A model generated the notes under the pieces. That model was not told the origin of the DNA. It saw only the letters and a list, made by a program, of their open reading frames with translations, and made no database searches. A DNA stretch of 64,000 nucleotides from Cordilura impudica. Taxonomy: Eukaryota; Arthropoda; Insecta; Diptera; Scathophagidae. Position numbers and translations under genes: made by a program. Shown piece by piece: positions 1-12,809 of this stretch; position 1 is the first letter of the stretch; each line of letters begins with the position of its first letter. The stretch spans positions 192,927,575-192,991,574 of the forward strand of contig OY821521.1 of the NCBI GenBank assembly GCA_963682025.1, in the 5' to 3' direction.

Positions 1-1659
1 TTTTGCTAGTTATATTAATTTCAAACATATTAATTATAACATATTGTAAGTTAAACAACAAACACGAATTTCGAAATTCCAATTGATAATCCTTGCGCTT
101 CTGAACGTGCTGCTGTCCCTGCAGTGCCAATAAAACTTTTATCATCAGAAATATCTATAAGGAAATTATATATATTTCCTAGTTCCCATCTAGTGTTACT
201 TAATGATTTTAAGGCAAGCGATTTTACATAACCCACCAACACATCCCATCTGCGTGACGATCCTGAGAAAAACTTATATGCACATTGTACGACATCAAAA
301 AAATGTACTACTTCTATGCAACACTTAGCAGCATCATCAACAACCAAATTTAATGAATGCACATTGCAAGTCCCAAAAAAGCTCTATATTTGGTGTTCAA
401 TATTTTTTCTGCACTCCATTTTCCTTTCCTTTCATGTTACTTCCGTTATCATAACCTTGTCCACGTATCTGCTGAATATCCAAAGACATATCATTAAACT
501 CTTATAAAACAGTTTCTGTCATATACTGACCTGTCGTGGATTTTAACGGTATGAAACCCAAAAAATGTTCCTTAATGCTGACTTCAACTAATATTCATTA
601 TCTAATAATTTTCTTATATCTACAAACCGAATGATAACCGTCATTTACTCGAGAAGACTCACATCTGGAGTACAATCTAAAATTATTGAATAATATTTTG
701 CAAGATGAGCACTATCAATAATTGTTTCTTAATTACATTTGTAGAAGTTAAATCATATCAGTTTGAATATTTTTTCCAAAATAGTGATTATGGATTTCAT
801 CAGCGGTAACCTTACGTACGTATTTAAAAAGTTTCCGTTGCCACGAGTAAACAATTTTTCTCCGCCGCTACCAGAAGTGCTAAATTTGGTTGACCCAGAA
901 CCCGAACTAAAGAGATCAAACGTACTTATGCTTCTTGCCAATAATTTTCTTGTTGTTTAATAAGTCGCAAATTATCATCGTCAATAGTTGTGCCTCTTTT
1001 TAGGCGCAACTCCAGTTCTTTCCATACCTGAAAACATTACAAATATTCTTTATTTTTCTCATGTAATAAAAGTATCGCAGATTTATTTTTCCAGTCCAGT
1101 TATAATGGGCGAAGATTGTTTATTTTCATTTGCGAACAGTTTACAGCAAAAAGAACACAATTAATCCTTAAGAAGTGAATATTGTAACCAATTCCTATGA
1201 TTACTTCGCCATTAATAAGTCTTCTTTTGTAATGATAGTTTGAAAATTTTCGATTATTAGAATTAGTTGGGTATGAAATGTCATGTATGTTTTGTGCCCA
1301 AATTTGAACTAAATATCATGAACTTTATTGGTGCATTTAATAGGACATGTACCAGAATCCTTGTAATCGTACTCTAATCTTAAATTTTCTTCACATACTT
1401 CATTTTGATTCACAAGTTCTGAATCTATCGCATCTACTTCCATATCGGATTACTGATTCTCTAATATGGAAACATTTTCATCCAAGTTGACAATAGTTGT
1501 ACTGCTTGCGGTCAAACTGCAGCTGGAGTAATTAGCATCGCCTTCCTTATTTTTTTGAAACATATGTTAAAAGGGAACTACTTTGTTTCACATTTTCTCT
1601 TTCCTTCTCAACTTTTCTTTTTCGATTTTCATAAGCTGATAGCTTTTTCTTTTAGTCAT
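1..1659 (-). pseudogene. hAT transposase relic, ZMYM1-like (TTF zinc finger / DUF4371 type)
   Basis: Reading the minus strand from about 1659 gives, in broken frames, the order of a ZMYM1-like hAT protein. First comes a basic start (MTKRKSYQLMKIEKEKLRRK). A TTF-type zinc-finger region follows at about 1060-1230 (RNWLQYS, SFCCKLFANENKQSSP). At about 950-1030 is VWKELELRLKRGTTIDDDN. At 370-580 are FLGFIPLKSTTGQYMTETV and IRGQGYDNGSNMKGKENGVQ. The best open part (51-362) reads HSLNLVVDDAAKCC, FFSGSSRRWDVL and LSNTRWE. Stops and frameshifts break it repeatedly, so it is dead. The C-terminal dimerisation part would lie outside the left edge. Superfamily is confident; exact ends are not known. Confidence 0.75.
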
Positions 1660-1969
1660 GGCCGCCTAAGAAATACTCACTCAATTTCAATTCAAAAATT
1701 CTAAATTTGGATATTTGCTATCATGTATAATTTAAAAAAGTAGCTTTAATTTTTCTCTAGAAATTTTTATTTCACCCTTAATAGTATTAAAAAAAAACTT
1801 ATAACTAAAAAAAGTATCTTTTTATTTTCTCCGGGATTTTGGCTCCGTTTAGCGCCCTAGGCGTCCGCCTAATTTGCCTATATGGAAGAGCCATCACTGA
1901 GAACCACTTGTGTATTTTTTTAGATTTTGTGTGATTAATTTCATCCAGCGACCATAACAGTTAAGAAAT

Positions 1970-2167
1970 TAAAACCAAACCATAACTTTTATTTCTGCTC
2001 GAAAAATAAAAAAGAAACTTTTATTTGCACTCGAAAAACAAAAATTAATAAATAAATTACTTAATTTTCTGCTTTCAAAAATTAAAACACGAAATAAAAA
2101 AAAAATACTATTTTTTCTGCTCGAAAAAATAAAAATTATGAAAGCAAACAATTTTCTGGAAGACTAG
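1970..2167. repeat. TGCTCGAAA-rich repeat ending CTAG
   Basis: Imperfect units of the type TTTATTTCTGCTCGAAAAA are repeated several times, and the block ends TTTTCTGGAAGACTAG|T. A related block with the reversed CGAGCAAA motif lies at 38985-39299 and ends TTTTCTGAAAGACTAG|T. The shared CTAG|T end suggests a short Helitron/DINE-like family, but no convincing terminal hairpin is visible. Confidence 0.35.
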
Positions 2168-4010
2168 TTCAAAATAATCCGAATCATTCCATTTGCGGTC
2201 CCACTAAGTTTATATATTCTCAATCCTTATAACAACTCGAGTCGATGTAGCGATGTCTATCTGTCACCTCTCAAAAGTGTTAAAAATGCAGTGTTTGTTG
2301 TAAAAATTTGTAACTTTAAAATATTTTGTTAGTATTTGTTATATATAATGCAATAAGTCCAATACAAACGTAAAACCCAGGTGGAGGATATCAAAGATTT
2401 AGCACTCGTTTTTCTGTTAAAATATTTTAAAATTACTGTTTTTCGGTCCCTAAAAATTTCCTTATCTCTTCTTTTGGAACTTATATTAAATATTTTTAAT
2501 ATATTAACAGGTTTCATGTCCCCATATAAAAATACATTTTTTAAAGGTACACATCCTGTATTTCTGTATATGGCATATGTATCTAAATCACCTATAAAGT
2601 TGTATCGTATATGATACGTGGACTCTGTAAACATGGTACAAGAAAATCATTTTGTATCCTATGTGATACATTGAACAGGGAACCTGTTAAAAAGCTTTTG
2701 AACAATACATTTTATGGGTAGTAAATTGTGTTAACAATATTAAATTTATATTGAACAATAGTATTTAAATCTTTTATTAATAGATATAATTAAAATTAGA
2801 TTAATTATCACATTTTTTAGCTACATTTCTGTATACGATATTTTTTCTATTTTTCCTAACATAAATAAAGTGTTTTTTTTTTCTCTCTTTAAAAGTAGTT
2901 ATTACTTTACGTTTCTCCACTTTTTTTCTCCTCCTATATAAAAATGTCTCCTACAAATTCTTTCTTTAACTTGGCATTACTTTATTGACGTTATTCTGTT
3001 AAAAAGTACCTTTTCTGCTACATTTTTTATGCATTCAGTACCTTATATTTATAACTGTGTATACTAATTTTATGTATACCCACAATATTTTTTTTAGTTA
3101 GTAATGGCCGCCTAGTGTAGAGTAAACTAGTGTAAAAGTGAAACATTTTATGTTGTGTTTATTTATATTTTAATTTTATATTTCTAATGGATATTTTATA
3201 AAAATAAAAAAAAAAATACTTTTAAAATAAAAATTGGTGAGTTATAAACAAAAAAATATATATGTATATAAAATAATAAAAACAAATTCACATAATACAC
3301 ATAAAATAAAAATGAAGAAAATCATATAGAAAAAAAAAACCAGCATAAAAAATAATAAAAATCGTGTATAAAATGATGCTTGTAAAATAAAATTCGTACG
3401 TACGTCGCTCTAAAGTGCTGTTGTAATTGTATAAGTGTGTTTATGTGCAAAGGAATAAGAAAACGTTGGTAAAATGCAATATCGGTAGCATAAGAAATAA
3501 AATAAAACTACTACTACGTTTGTTATGATATTACTATAAAAAAAAGCAAACAGGTTTTTGGGAGTCACTTTTGGTTACAAAGCAAGTTTCCAGTTTTTTG
3601 ATGTGGTCGTAAGCTGTGTGTATTTTGTGTTTGCGTGTGTGTGTGTGTGTGTATTTATTTCTGTTTTGGATAAATCTGTTTCTGTTGTGTATTGATGGAG
3701 TATTAGTTTGTTTAATTATACGGAGCTTATCATTCAATGTTCCTTAAAAAAAAAGCGCCAATACCGCTTAAGCGATTTTTTTAAAGAATCGCAATTTTAA
3801 CATCCAATAAGAATTTTTCAGATACAAACAACTGAGAGCATATAAACTTCTGAACATGATTTAAAACATGACAATGAAAGAAAAGTAAAATATTTATGGA
3901 ATACTTAAAGCAAATCTTAACAAAAAGTTGTGATTAAATGTTTTCAAAAACCTAAAGGCACGTAAGTGACATTTAGTTCTACTTTTATTATCTACATACA
4001 TACTTAAAAA
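2168..4010. other. AT-rich non-coding stretch, nothing recognised
   Basis: No coherent gene or named repeat is seen. The segment 2215-2275 resembles the start of another dispersed repeat (CAACTCGAGTCGATGTAGCG), also represented near 62030-62110. A (GT)n tract lies at about 3633-3654. Open frames here are short and of low complexity. Confidence 0.4.
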
Positions 4011-4739
4011 CAAGTAAGAAAATTATAGTCGGTCTAGACCGACTATACGATACCCTATAACATGCGTTTAGAAACCCTTTCTCTCAGGCCCAACTAACTG
4101 GATATAGAAAATAAGCATAAACCAAATTTGATTGGGATTTTTATTAATTTTTTCGGCTGCAGATATGAAAAAGTTCATATCGGATGCTATATCTATATGG
4201 GGACTAGGCCCAAAAATGGACCGATCCTGACCATGTTTGGTAAAGTCTCTTGTATTTTGCAAAAATATATACTAACAAAATTTGAGGAGAATCAGTGCAA
4301 TATTTTTCTTTTTTGATAGATCATTTTTGGACTACTGATTAATGGATGTAATATATACATACAAACCCAATTTGACTAAGATTTGTGTGATAATTTGGAT
4401 CTTATGGCAATATATGTTGATTTCATAGGGGTCATTTGTATGGGGGCTAGGTCTGAACATGGACCGATTCTCACCAATTTCAATAGCGTTTATCCCATGG
4501 CCGATAAAAGATTAACTACCAAATTTCATCAAAATATATTCATATTTGCGACCTGCAGTTTGATTACAAGCTTTACATGGACACACAGACGGACGGACGG
4601 ACATCGTTAAATCGAATCAGATAGTGATTCTGATTCGATCGGTATAATTAAAGATGGGTGTAGGTCAAATATTTTTGGTTTTTACAATCAGCAGCACAAA
4701 GTCATTATACCCAAACCACATAGTGGTATAGGGTATAAA
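4011..4739 (+). repeat. Dispersed 730-790 bp repeat, copy 1 (full length)
   Basis: Forward copy. It begins CAAGTAAGAAAATTATAGTC, then the palindrome TCGGTCTAGACCGA, then GATACCCTATAAC. Internally it has the (GGAC)n tract ACGGACGGACGGAC and an imperfect hairpin around ATCAGATAGTGATTCTGAT, and it ends CCACATAGTGGTATAGGGTA. It belongs to the well-preserved group (copies 1, 2, 5, 11). Frames translating as HGPILTNFNSV and SFTWTHRRTDG recur in every copy and are by-products of the repeat. Class is unknown: it could be a non-autonomous DNA transposon. Confidence 0.85.
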
Positions 4740-4856
4740 TAGGCATAGTTTAAATTCATTGATTGGAGTTATTTAAAAGTTTTGTGATTTAATACCTAAT
4801 CGATCACATTTACCATAAAGATTAGTAAATCTCTATGACGTACATAAGTACTCTTT

Positions 4857-5872
4857 AGGAGCAGTACCCCGAGTTTTTGATATTTTGAGGGGGTACGGGT
4901 TTTTGGGTAAATTTAGGTGAAACATTTTTTTTGTTAGCGTTTGGACCTCCAAAGTTTTTACTTTAATTTGTATATAAGTTTGTTATTTAGTATCGGAGAA
5001 ATATAAATATATCATTATATAAGCCTACTTGAGTGCCTTTTATTTGATAATTCGGAATTCGAAATCCATTAATCCATTGTGAACCGAATTAATAATAAGT
5101 ATTTCAATTGTATTTCATAAAATGACATTTAAAAATTGTGTATTTACAAAATCTAGATAAAAGCTAGTACCACAAGCTTTGTTTTGGTGTGTGTATATTT
5201 TGACCACTTAACCCTTTCAGAACCGGATGTATTAGGGATTTTACCTACATTTTTAAGTTTTTTTTTTAATTATTATTTCTGGTTACTTAATTTGTTAGGG
5301 AAATTAACACATTAAAAACTTATTTTTTGTTTATTATTATAATTTTTTTTTTTTCAAAATAATGCATTTATATGAAAGAATCAGTCCAATTCTAAATATG
5401 AAATCTGCAGGGATTTTTTCCCTTTGTACAAAAATGCCAAAAAGTTTTATAAATTATTGTTTATTATATTATTATTTATAATTTCCAATATTATTTCTAA
5501 TATTTTGTGCTGCAGTCAAATAAAAATTCGTAATTCTCTCTGCCTTATTTTTATATTCTGTCTGTTTATTTTCTCAAGATAATAAAATTGCTCGGGAGAA
5601 AAAGCCTCGAGAATATTCAGAATTGGGCTGAATATGTACATACATACACCGAAATATCAAATAAAAGGCACCCAGACTTAAGTACGCTTTTAAATGATAT
5701 ATTATATTATAGCACATATCAGATAGCAAACTAACAGTGTTATATACAAATCAATGTCAAAACTTTGGAGGTCCATATCTCAGAAAATATAGTACGCCGA
5801 CAAAAAAATTCTAAATCACCCCAAAATCCCATATGGCTAAAAAGAACCAAAAAATCGGTTACTGCCCCTATA
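4857..5872. repeat. Foldback-like element with diverged inverted arms of about 200 bp
   Basis: The left arm (about 4857-5060) contains GGACCTCCAAAGTTTTTAC, TTTGTATATAAG and GTGCCTTTTATTTGATAAT. The right arm (about 5650-5872) contains these motifs inverted: ATCAAATAAAAGGCAC, then TACAAATCAATGTC, then AAAACTTTGGAGGTCC. The arms are only partly matched, so the element is old. The centre is AT-rich and non-coding. A MITE or foldback transposon is the likely class. Confidence 0.5.
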
Positions 5873-6363
5873 ACATTATTGAATTTAGGCAGCAGTCTTT
5901 AATTTCTTTTTATAAATTTTTTTAAACTAGATTAGAAAAAGTGTAAAAACAGTTACCGTTAATGAAGACATACAATTTTCTCTTTACTTAAATATTTTCC
6001 TAACTAAAGTGTATTTTATTAGAATAGATTTACGCCTCTTGAGATACATTCATTATAAGTGCTGACATAACGTTCCTTAATTGTTTGGCATAGTTCACAA
6101 ATTGTACATAATTTGATGTGATGCCTATTGAGAGCTCATGGCAAAAAAAAAACTCAAGTGCCAAAATTTAAAACATGTATGTGGTTGTAATCAATTATGA
6201 CCCTGCTGCGTTTCTAGTATAAATCATTAAGATGTTAAGTTATATCTTAACTGCTATATTATTAAGACATCTTGCGCTGCAATTTTGTAAAAGCACTAGC
6301 AAGTTTCACATTTAATACCTTTCTTATGTTGAAATTGCATCGAAAAAATATGTTAACATAAAA

Positions 6364-6608
6364 CAGTCAGAAATATTCATTCAAACCACAGAATTCGTGT
6401 TATTAAGATAAATATCACCAACCGATCATAAAATATCACTAAGATAAACAGCTTAATTGGCATCACTTATGGAAGTCTCACGTTTAACACATGAAATAGC
6501 CAGAAATATTCATTCAAACCATAACATTCGTGTTATTAAGATAAATATCACCAACCGATCATAAAATATCACTAAGAATAACAGCTTAATTGGCATCACT
6601 TATGGTGC
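6364..6608. repeat. Direct tandem duplication, two units of about 112 bp
   Basis: The units 6364-6476 and 6497-6608 share GTGTTATTAAGATAAATATC, ACCAACCGATCATAAAATAT and CAGCTTAATTGGCATCACTT with only a few differences. This is a recent local duplication with no coding content. Confidence 0.8.
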
Positions 6609-8100
6609 TTAATAGTGACTTCTAAAAGAGCATCTACCAATGCTTCTCTTTATTTTTTTTTTTCTTCGTGTGTATGTGTTTATAATGTTTGTTAAGTTGT
6701 TTTTAATTTATGCAGAATACAAATAAAAAAGACCAGTAATACCAGAAAGACTCTACGTCAACATCATATAATACCACAAAATAGCAGTAGAAGTAAGGTT
6801 TTATAGACAAAACCATTTGTAAAGTGTTTTTAATCGAACACAGAAAAATATTATTAAAAAAACTTACAACCGAAACTGGTCACCAAAGTGAAGCTACAGG
6901 TGTATATTGTTTTTTTTTTTTTTTTATTTAAATTTATATTACGGCTGATGGCCTCAATTTTTATTGCTCCGAAAATAAAAGATAAAAAGAGAAAATATTT
7001 TATGTGAATATGTAAAAAAAAAGGATTAAAGAACATCATAAGAAGCTTAACATGATATTAGAAATTTATAATAAATTTTAATTTTCACCCCCCTCTTGTA
7101 TTCAAAAACAAGACGACTTTTTGTCTGTTCTATAACAACGAACAAAGTACATAGTGTTTACTTAAGCTGACTGCATTTAGTATTGTCAAAATGTGTGTGT
7201 GTGTGTGCGCTGTTGTGTGTATAAACTGTTTACAATATTTATTATCATTTTTGTGCTATACTCTACTTAGCAGAGTTCTGTTCTGTGCTTATTGTTGTTG
7301 GTATAGTTTATGTTGTATTTAATAGTTCTTTTGAAATATAAAGTTTGTACGAAAAGCAGCAACAATATCATCAAAAGTATAACCAAAAACAAGGGAGCGT
7401 GTATTAAACCGTAACGTAATCGAAAAAAAATACAAAAGAAACAGAAGCATAAAAACTACAGAAAAAAGTTATACTGGGAAAATTAAAGTGAAACCATTTT
7501 ACCAAATCATGTCAGTGAAGTGTAAATATTTATTTTAAAACAATATACTCCCACAGTGCTATCAAAAATTAGGGGAAATTTTTGAAGAAAAACCCTTAAA
7601 AGAAATGAAATGCATAATGTTATGCATATTGACCTAATTGAAAAAGTAGTAATTTTATTAAAAATTCTATTAAAATAATAAATCAAAAATGTTAATTAAA
7701 GAAAAAATTACATACACATATCAGAAATAAATCAATAATATTAATTTTAAACAAAGTTGGCATAAGTAGGTATATTTTTTTTTCATTATCAAAACAGTTA
7801 CAAATGTCATCCTTTGTAAACATCTTACATATGTTACTTATTCTCTCTTATCTTGCTTTACTTCTTCATGCAACCGCTATTTAGCATTCATCTTTACTAA
7901 AACCAAAGTGATAAATCATTAAACATTGACAGATCAACTAAATGTCACTCTAAATTTGAACACTGAAAAAAATCACTTGGTTAAACTAACCTTTAAAATC
8001 AAGGTTGTAAACTAAAGAACATCAATCAGATTAAATCGCATTATCAAGCTAAATTTTGAAAAATGTTTTAGCATACTAGTCACATTTAAATCCTGTCCAT
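6609..8100. other. AT-rich non-coding stretch
   Basis: It holds a T run at 6909-6925 and a (GT)n tract at about 7193-7208. The segment 7330-7560 is A-rich and less repetitive (for example AAAAGCAGCAACAATATCAT). It looks like fly 5' UTR sequence and could be a non-coding exon, but no donor site stands out. No other feature seen. Confidence 0.3.
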
Positions 8101-8106
8101 AATTAC

Positions 8107-8459
8107 AGTGTTGGAAAAAATTATAGAAACAAGCAGTTTCACCTTTTTTTTTTAATTAACTTTTTTTAATACAATTTGGATGCAATTGTTTAATATACAT
8201 ACATATTAATATTCTTAAAAGAAACATAAAAAAATTATCAATTTTTACTAACTGAGTTTTCATCGACATTATTTAATAAGTTTGTGCATAAAATGATTAT
8301 TATTTCTCGCGGTTAACCTTGAAGTGGCTTTTCTAATTGAATTTTCAGCAACTCCCCGACTAGCTAGAGTACTAAGACCTTAACATTTAAATTTTTTATA
8401 TTTTTTATTTGGTAAAATTGATATTGAGCAAAAAAATAGAAATATGTACTTCAACACTC
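8107..8459. repeat. Tc1-like MITE candidate
   Basis: The left end reads AGTGTTGGAAAAAATTATAG. The reverse complement of the right end reads AGTGTTGAAGTACATATTTC. AGTGTTG ends are typical of Tc1/mariner elements. A minus-strand remnant at about 8290-8380 (LSTLASRGVAENSIRKA) could be an N-terminal helix-turn-helix scrap. Weakly supported. Confidence 0.35.
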
Positions 8460-8471
8460 TTTTAATAAACA

Positions 8472-8982
8472 GTTAAAGGTATGTTTACACTATGTGTATT
8501 TTCCACATGTAAATTCAGTTTTACGATCCGTACGTAATTCCGTGTGTGTGTCAAAATTGGCGTTTTACATACGACTCATAATTTTTGCGTTCAAACTTAC
8601 ATATGTATTTCCGTATGACATAACCTCTAAATGTAAGCCACAGCTGATTTAATTTGTGAATTTACAAAAATTTATTGTTAAAAATAAAGTAATATATTTT
8701 ATATATTTTTTAATTGTTAATTAATATTAAACAATTTATTTTTCTTTCAATATTAATCTTTATAATTTACTCTGTTTTTCTTTCGCCACAAGCAGTGTTG
8801 TATTTTCATATGTTTGTCTTGCCAAAATAGAACCTGCTCTAATTGAAAAATTTACATATGTCTTGCAAAATGTGTTGTATATAAACAATGTTTGAAAGGG
8901 TTCACACTATGTGTACAAATTACACGTGTTAAAAAACTAAGAAAAACACAAGCAAAACACATAATGTGAACGCAGCTTAATT
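8472..8982. repeat. MITE-like element with inverted ends
   Basis: The left end GTATGTTTACACTATGTGTA and the reverse complement of the right end (GCGTTCACATTATGTGTTTT) match over about 26 bp. An inner copy of the motif, GTTCACACTATGTGTA, lies at 8900. The interior is AT-rich and non-coding. Confidence 0.5.
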
Positions 8983-8987
8983 AAACT

Positions 8988-9205
8988 TATTCCTCCTTTC
9001 CGTCGTATTGCTGCACAAGACTAGATTTCGGCGGTATTGAAAAATCACACATCTCTGATCTTTTTCTAAAGTTGTTGCTTATTTCACTGAACGAATTTTT
9101 AACGTAATTGGGTGAATGCTTGAAATCGTTAGTTCCCATATCAGAGGCATTTTCGGAAGCATTGTCGTCCCTAACTTGTTCTCGTAGTCTGTTCTCGTAC
9201 CATCT
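8988..9205 (-). pseudogene. Unassigned possible terminal exon
   Basis: On the minus strand a polypyrimidine-poor tract ends CATCTGTAG at about 9206. An open frame of 72 residues follows, beginning WYENRLREQVRDDNASENAS, including RKRSEMCDFSIPPKSSLVQQ and ending with TAA at 8987. It is hydrophilic, acidic-basic and less AT-rich than its surroundings, unlike most open frames here. No family was recognised and no partner exon is visible upstream on that strand. It could be the last exon of a small gene, a transposon protein tail or a chance frame. Confidence 0.25.
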
Positions 9206-9429
9206 ACAGATGGTAGATGTTATTACTGATATAATGGGTGGAGGCAAGAAATAAGAAAAGCTTACTAAGCTGCCAAATTTTTTTTTTATAAAGCTGCAAA
9301 TTTTGAAAACATTAGAAATAATTAAAAAATAAGGCTTTTGTGGAATAGAAAACTTAACACCGCAAATCTGTTTGAAAAATGTTAAATTCACATTAGAAGT
9401 ACACGTGATTGCCAAATTTGGCTTCACGT

Positions 9430-12400
9430 TTAATAATTAACACACTAAGATTATTTTGGAGGACTAAGAGTATAACCACAAATAGACCGTTGTTGTGTTT
9501 TTCATATAAAATTAACCTTAAAAAATCGCAGATAGTCAGCCACGATCCATCGAGTAAGCAACGCTTCGTTGCTTCAATTATTCGCCAATAAGAGAAACTA
9601 ACTTGTCTGTGTTTGTTTTGTGGTCCATGTGGTTGCCGCTCAGCATTCAGTTAGGTTAACTGTAGCATTCTGCATGCGTTCTGGTAATGCTTCATAACCT
9701 CTCGATTTAGTTTAAGGTTTTTGTATATTAAATAGCTCAGCCTAACCTCCATTGCGTAAGTAATAGTATTGTAGGAGGGCTAAACGCGTTAAGATACCCT
9801 GACTTTTTGGTTACGCACCTCTGCCATTTAACATCAGAATACAAAAAAATTAAATGGTTATGCCAATAAAAAGTAAAATTAAATTTATTGATATTCATTT
9901 AATTTCAGTTAACGAAAAAAGGGAATTTTATTTTTAAACAATTAAAGGAAGAAAACTTGCTGTTGTTTGGGGTAAAACGAAAAAACGTCCTGCACCGGCC
10001 TGCTCGTGCTTATACTTTTATTATCCACTGAAAAATTTCAAGTTTTCGGTAAACAACAATTTTAAAACTTCAGATATTTTGGTACTCGTAGACATTCAAG
10101 CCTTCAAATTAACATCATTCAATTCTTTGAAAAAAAGGTTTATTTTTCAAATTAAAACAAATAAATCTAAAATCCAGAATTGAATAAAAAACAGCTACAT
10201 TTTATTATCATTGTTCTGCTAATCGAAAACCGTTAAATTCGATTAAAACAAAGCAAACAGATTTGTAGAATACCAATATGATTAAGCAACCTAATTGAAA
10301 AAAAGAAACTCAGAAAAAGGGGAGAAAAGAAATCTATTGATTTTTGTACAGCAGCGTAAAATAAACAGTTAATTAGATAGAGAAATACGAGTACTTATAA
10401 AAAAAATATAAAGAAAGATTGAATCGAACAGTGATTTTTATTATTATTTATTTAACAAATTTATTATAACTTTTCCATGCCATGTCCCACCACCAACCAC
10501 ATGATCATGAGGAGTGAAGTAAGTTAGTAATAGGAATAGAAATAGAATTTACGCCCTCAAATAAAAATTAATAAATAAATACAATAATTTCTTTGAATTG
10601 TTAGTCAAATCAATTGTTTTTTCCATTAAAAAGAAACATTAAAATATAAACGATTTAAACTTATATTTTTGTGATGAAATGTTATAAGAAATAAATATTT
10701 TTTAACAAAGTTTTAATGATAAGTGCTGCCAAATTTTTTAGATATAATTGGCTTAATCTTCTCGTCTTAAAAATTCGTAAAATGTTGTGTGATGAAAATT
10801 CTCTAAGTAATCAATGGTTGAAAATGGAAAATCCCATCCAGAGCGATTGTGCACATGCAAAGATTAAGGAAATACTGAGTTTTTAAGTGCCTATGATTAA
10901 AAAAAAAGTTATTATTGCTAAATACACGGAGAAAACAGAATTTATTGTCAGTCGAATCTTTTCGATAATTAAAAGAAAGAAAAAAAAATTCGTTGTGACA
11001 ACAGAAAATTGGCAGTGATACCCAAATAGTTCAAATGTTGCAATGTAACTATGTGATTAACAATAAATTTGATTTTCAAATGTAATCTATTTTCTCTGTG
11101 TATTAAATGTATACATACATATATACTATATGTTGGTTCCCAATTTCATATTTTTGTTATGGGTTCTGTGAAACGGAGATTTCTTTAACAATTGGGTTTG
11201 CCAACATTTTGTGTTTGTCGAATGACTAAGGCAAAACACACATACATAAGTGTCAAAACCAATTTGAAGTTACTTAACTTCATGTGTTACTTTAAAAAAA
11301 CTTTCCTGTTGGCTATGCTAAATCTTGGCTGCAACTTTTATCTCGTATCCCACAGTTTGTTTAAATATCCTGTAAATAATGTTGTCAATTTAATATTTGC
11401 CAACATAATATTTTCCACAATGTTTTACATAAACTATGAGTCATATTTTGTTTTCAAAGCTGATACTAGTAGACCCAGTTATTAAATTATCAAGAGTATT
11501 AAAATTTTACAGCTTTGTGGTTTGATTTCCTTTCTAAAGAACCCTAAAAATATTAGCATTATTTTATTGCTCAATATAATGAAGAAGGTAATTATGAAAC
11601 GGAAGTTTTAAATAGCTGTTACATTTTACAAATCTTTAAAAGTCTTAAACAAATTTTTCTATTTTTGTAAAGGAAGGTTTAAGCAAGAACAACGAAAATA
11701 GCCATAATGTTAATGATTTTTTAATTTTTTACTTTTTGTCAAATGAGAGTATAAGCATAACCAGACCGGTGCGAAACGTTTTTTCGTTGCGAAAAAAAAA
11801 TACTCAAAACAACAACGGACAACGTTGCACGTTTATTTTAAAATATAAACTTTAACTTTCACAATCGTGTTTCGGGTATCGGGTTAAAGTAATTGCAAAA
11901 ATAAAAATTATAAATTAACTTTATTTGATGTGTGTATTTAAAGTTCTATAATTATTAATAGTTTTGATTGCATTGGTTAAAAGTGAAAATTTTCATATTT
12001 CAAGTGATTATATTTTTAAATTAAGATTTCTAAAAGTATATTTTGCTTAGATAAATGTTTTGGAAATATTGAAAAAAAAAACTTTATTAAGTTTCACAAC
12101 TTTCCGCGTGAAATCGGGAAAACCCCGCTTGCATGCTCTTTAAATATGAGATTCAGCTAATTAATCCTACAATATCTTTTTGCGGTATTTTGGATAGAAC
12201 TCCGGTTTCTAAAAATCGTTGTTCAAAAAATCAAGTGTTTTAATATCTTTTATATTTATTTTTCGTATGGTAGTTGTTTTTATAGCTAATAATTGTGTTT
12301 TTTTTTAAGAGATGGGTATGAGTAGATTTAACTCGTGCACACTCACGAAAAAATAATTCTGGTTTATTCACAACGAAGAATAATTTTCACACATATTCAT

Positions 12401-12480
12401 ACTATAACGACAGCACTAGTTTGAATTTTACTCACGTGCACGAAATTATCTGGTAAATAGTTAATGTTTATTTAATTGAA
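9430..12480. other. AT-rich non-coding stretch, nothing recognised
   Basis: No coherent coding signal or named repeat was found. Segments at about 9455-9500 and 11750-11830 share short motifs (GTATAACCA or GCATAACC followed by AACGTTGT or CCGTTGTT) with 17500-17530, suggesting scraps of a common old repeat. Confidence 0.3.
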
Positions 12481-12533
12481 AATTAATGCAAAAATTAATA
12501 AAGCTTAGTCCATATGGCCTATTGGTCAATTAG

Positions 12534-12809
12534 TTGAAGAATCTTAGGAAGCTAGAAATAAGGACTTCAAAAGTTATAGGCCGCACTTTTCAGGTAAATA
12601 CAGTCGGCAAAAGACAATATAAGATGAAACATCTTTTAAGTTATGATCCATTCATTACAAGCGTGAACAATAGTTGTAAAAAGAAAGTGGAGCAAATGCC
12701 ACAGTCTGCATTGCAGTTACTAATTCTTTCCCACAATGAAAATGATAATGGCGACGCAATGATCATGATGAAGATTATTTTAATGAATTTAATGATGATT
12801 ATGAAGTAA
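12534..12809 (+). pseudogene. Unassigned open frame of 91 codons
   Basis: It starts MKNLRKLEIRTSKVIGRTFQ and includes KHLLSYDPFITSVNNSCKKK and PQSALQLLILSHNEND before fading into Asp/Met-rich low complexity. The first two thirds have protein-like composition and look like the tail of a transposon-encoded or cellular protein, but no family was recognised and no neighbouring exon supports it. Confidence 0.2.

Noticed and set aside
2329..2634. 101-codon minus-strand frame (MFTESTYHIRYNFIG)
   Set aside because: A nearly equal frame exists on the other strand; no homology recognised.
4383..4610. Open frame translating as LDLMAIYVDF, SEHGPILTNFNSV and SFTWTHRRTDG, also at 15506, 28306, 40894, 49704 and 55517
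   Set aside because: It is the same stretch of the dispersed repeat in every case, including copies with deletions; the RTDG tail is the GGAC microsatellite. No start, splice or conservation signal of a real gene.
6366..6608. Possible duplicated tRNA or snRNA gene
   Set aside because: The duplicated unit has no cloverleaf, box A/B or Sm-site pattern; simple tandem duplication.
10480..10530. Possible non-coding Sema1a 5' exon ending at GAAGTAAGT
   Set aside because: Donor-like words are common in AT-rich DNA; no promoter, no transcript evidence, no other support.
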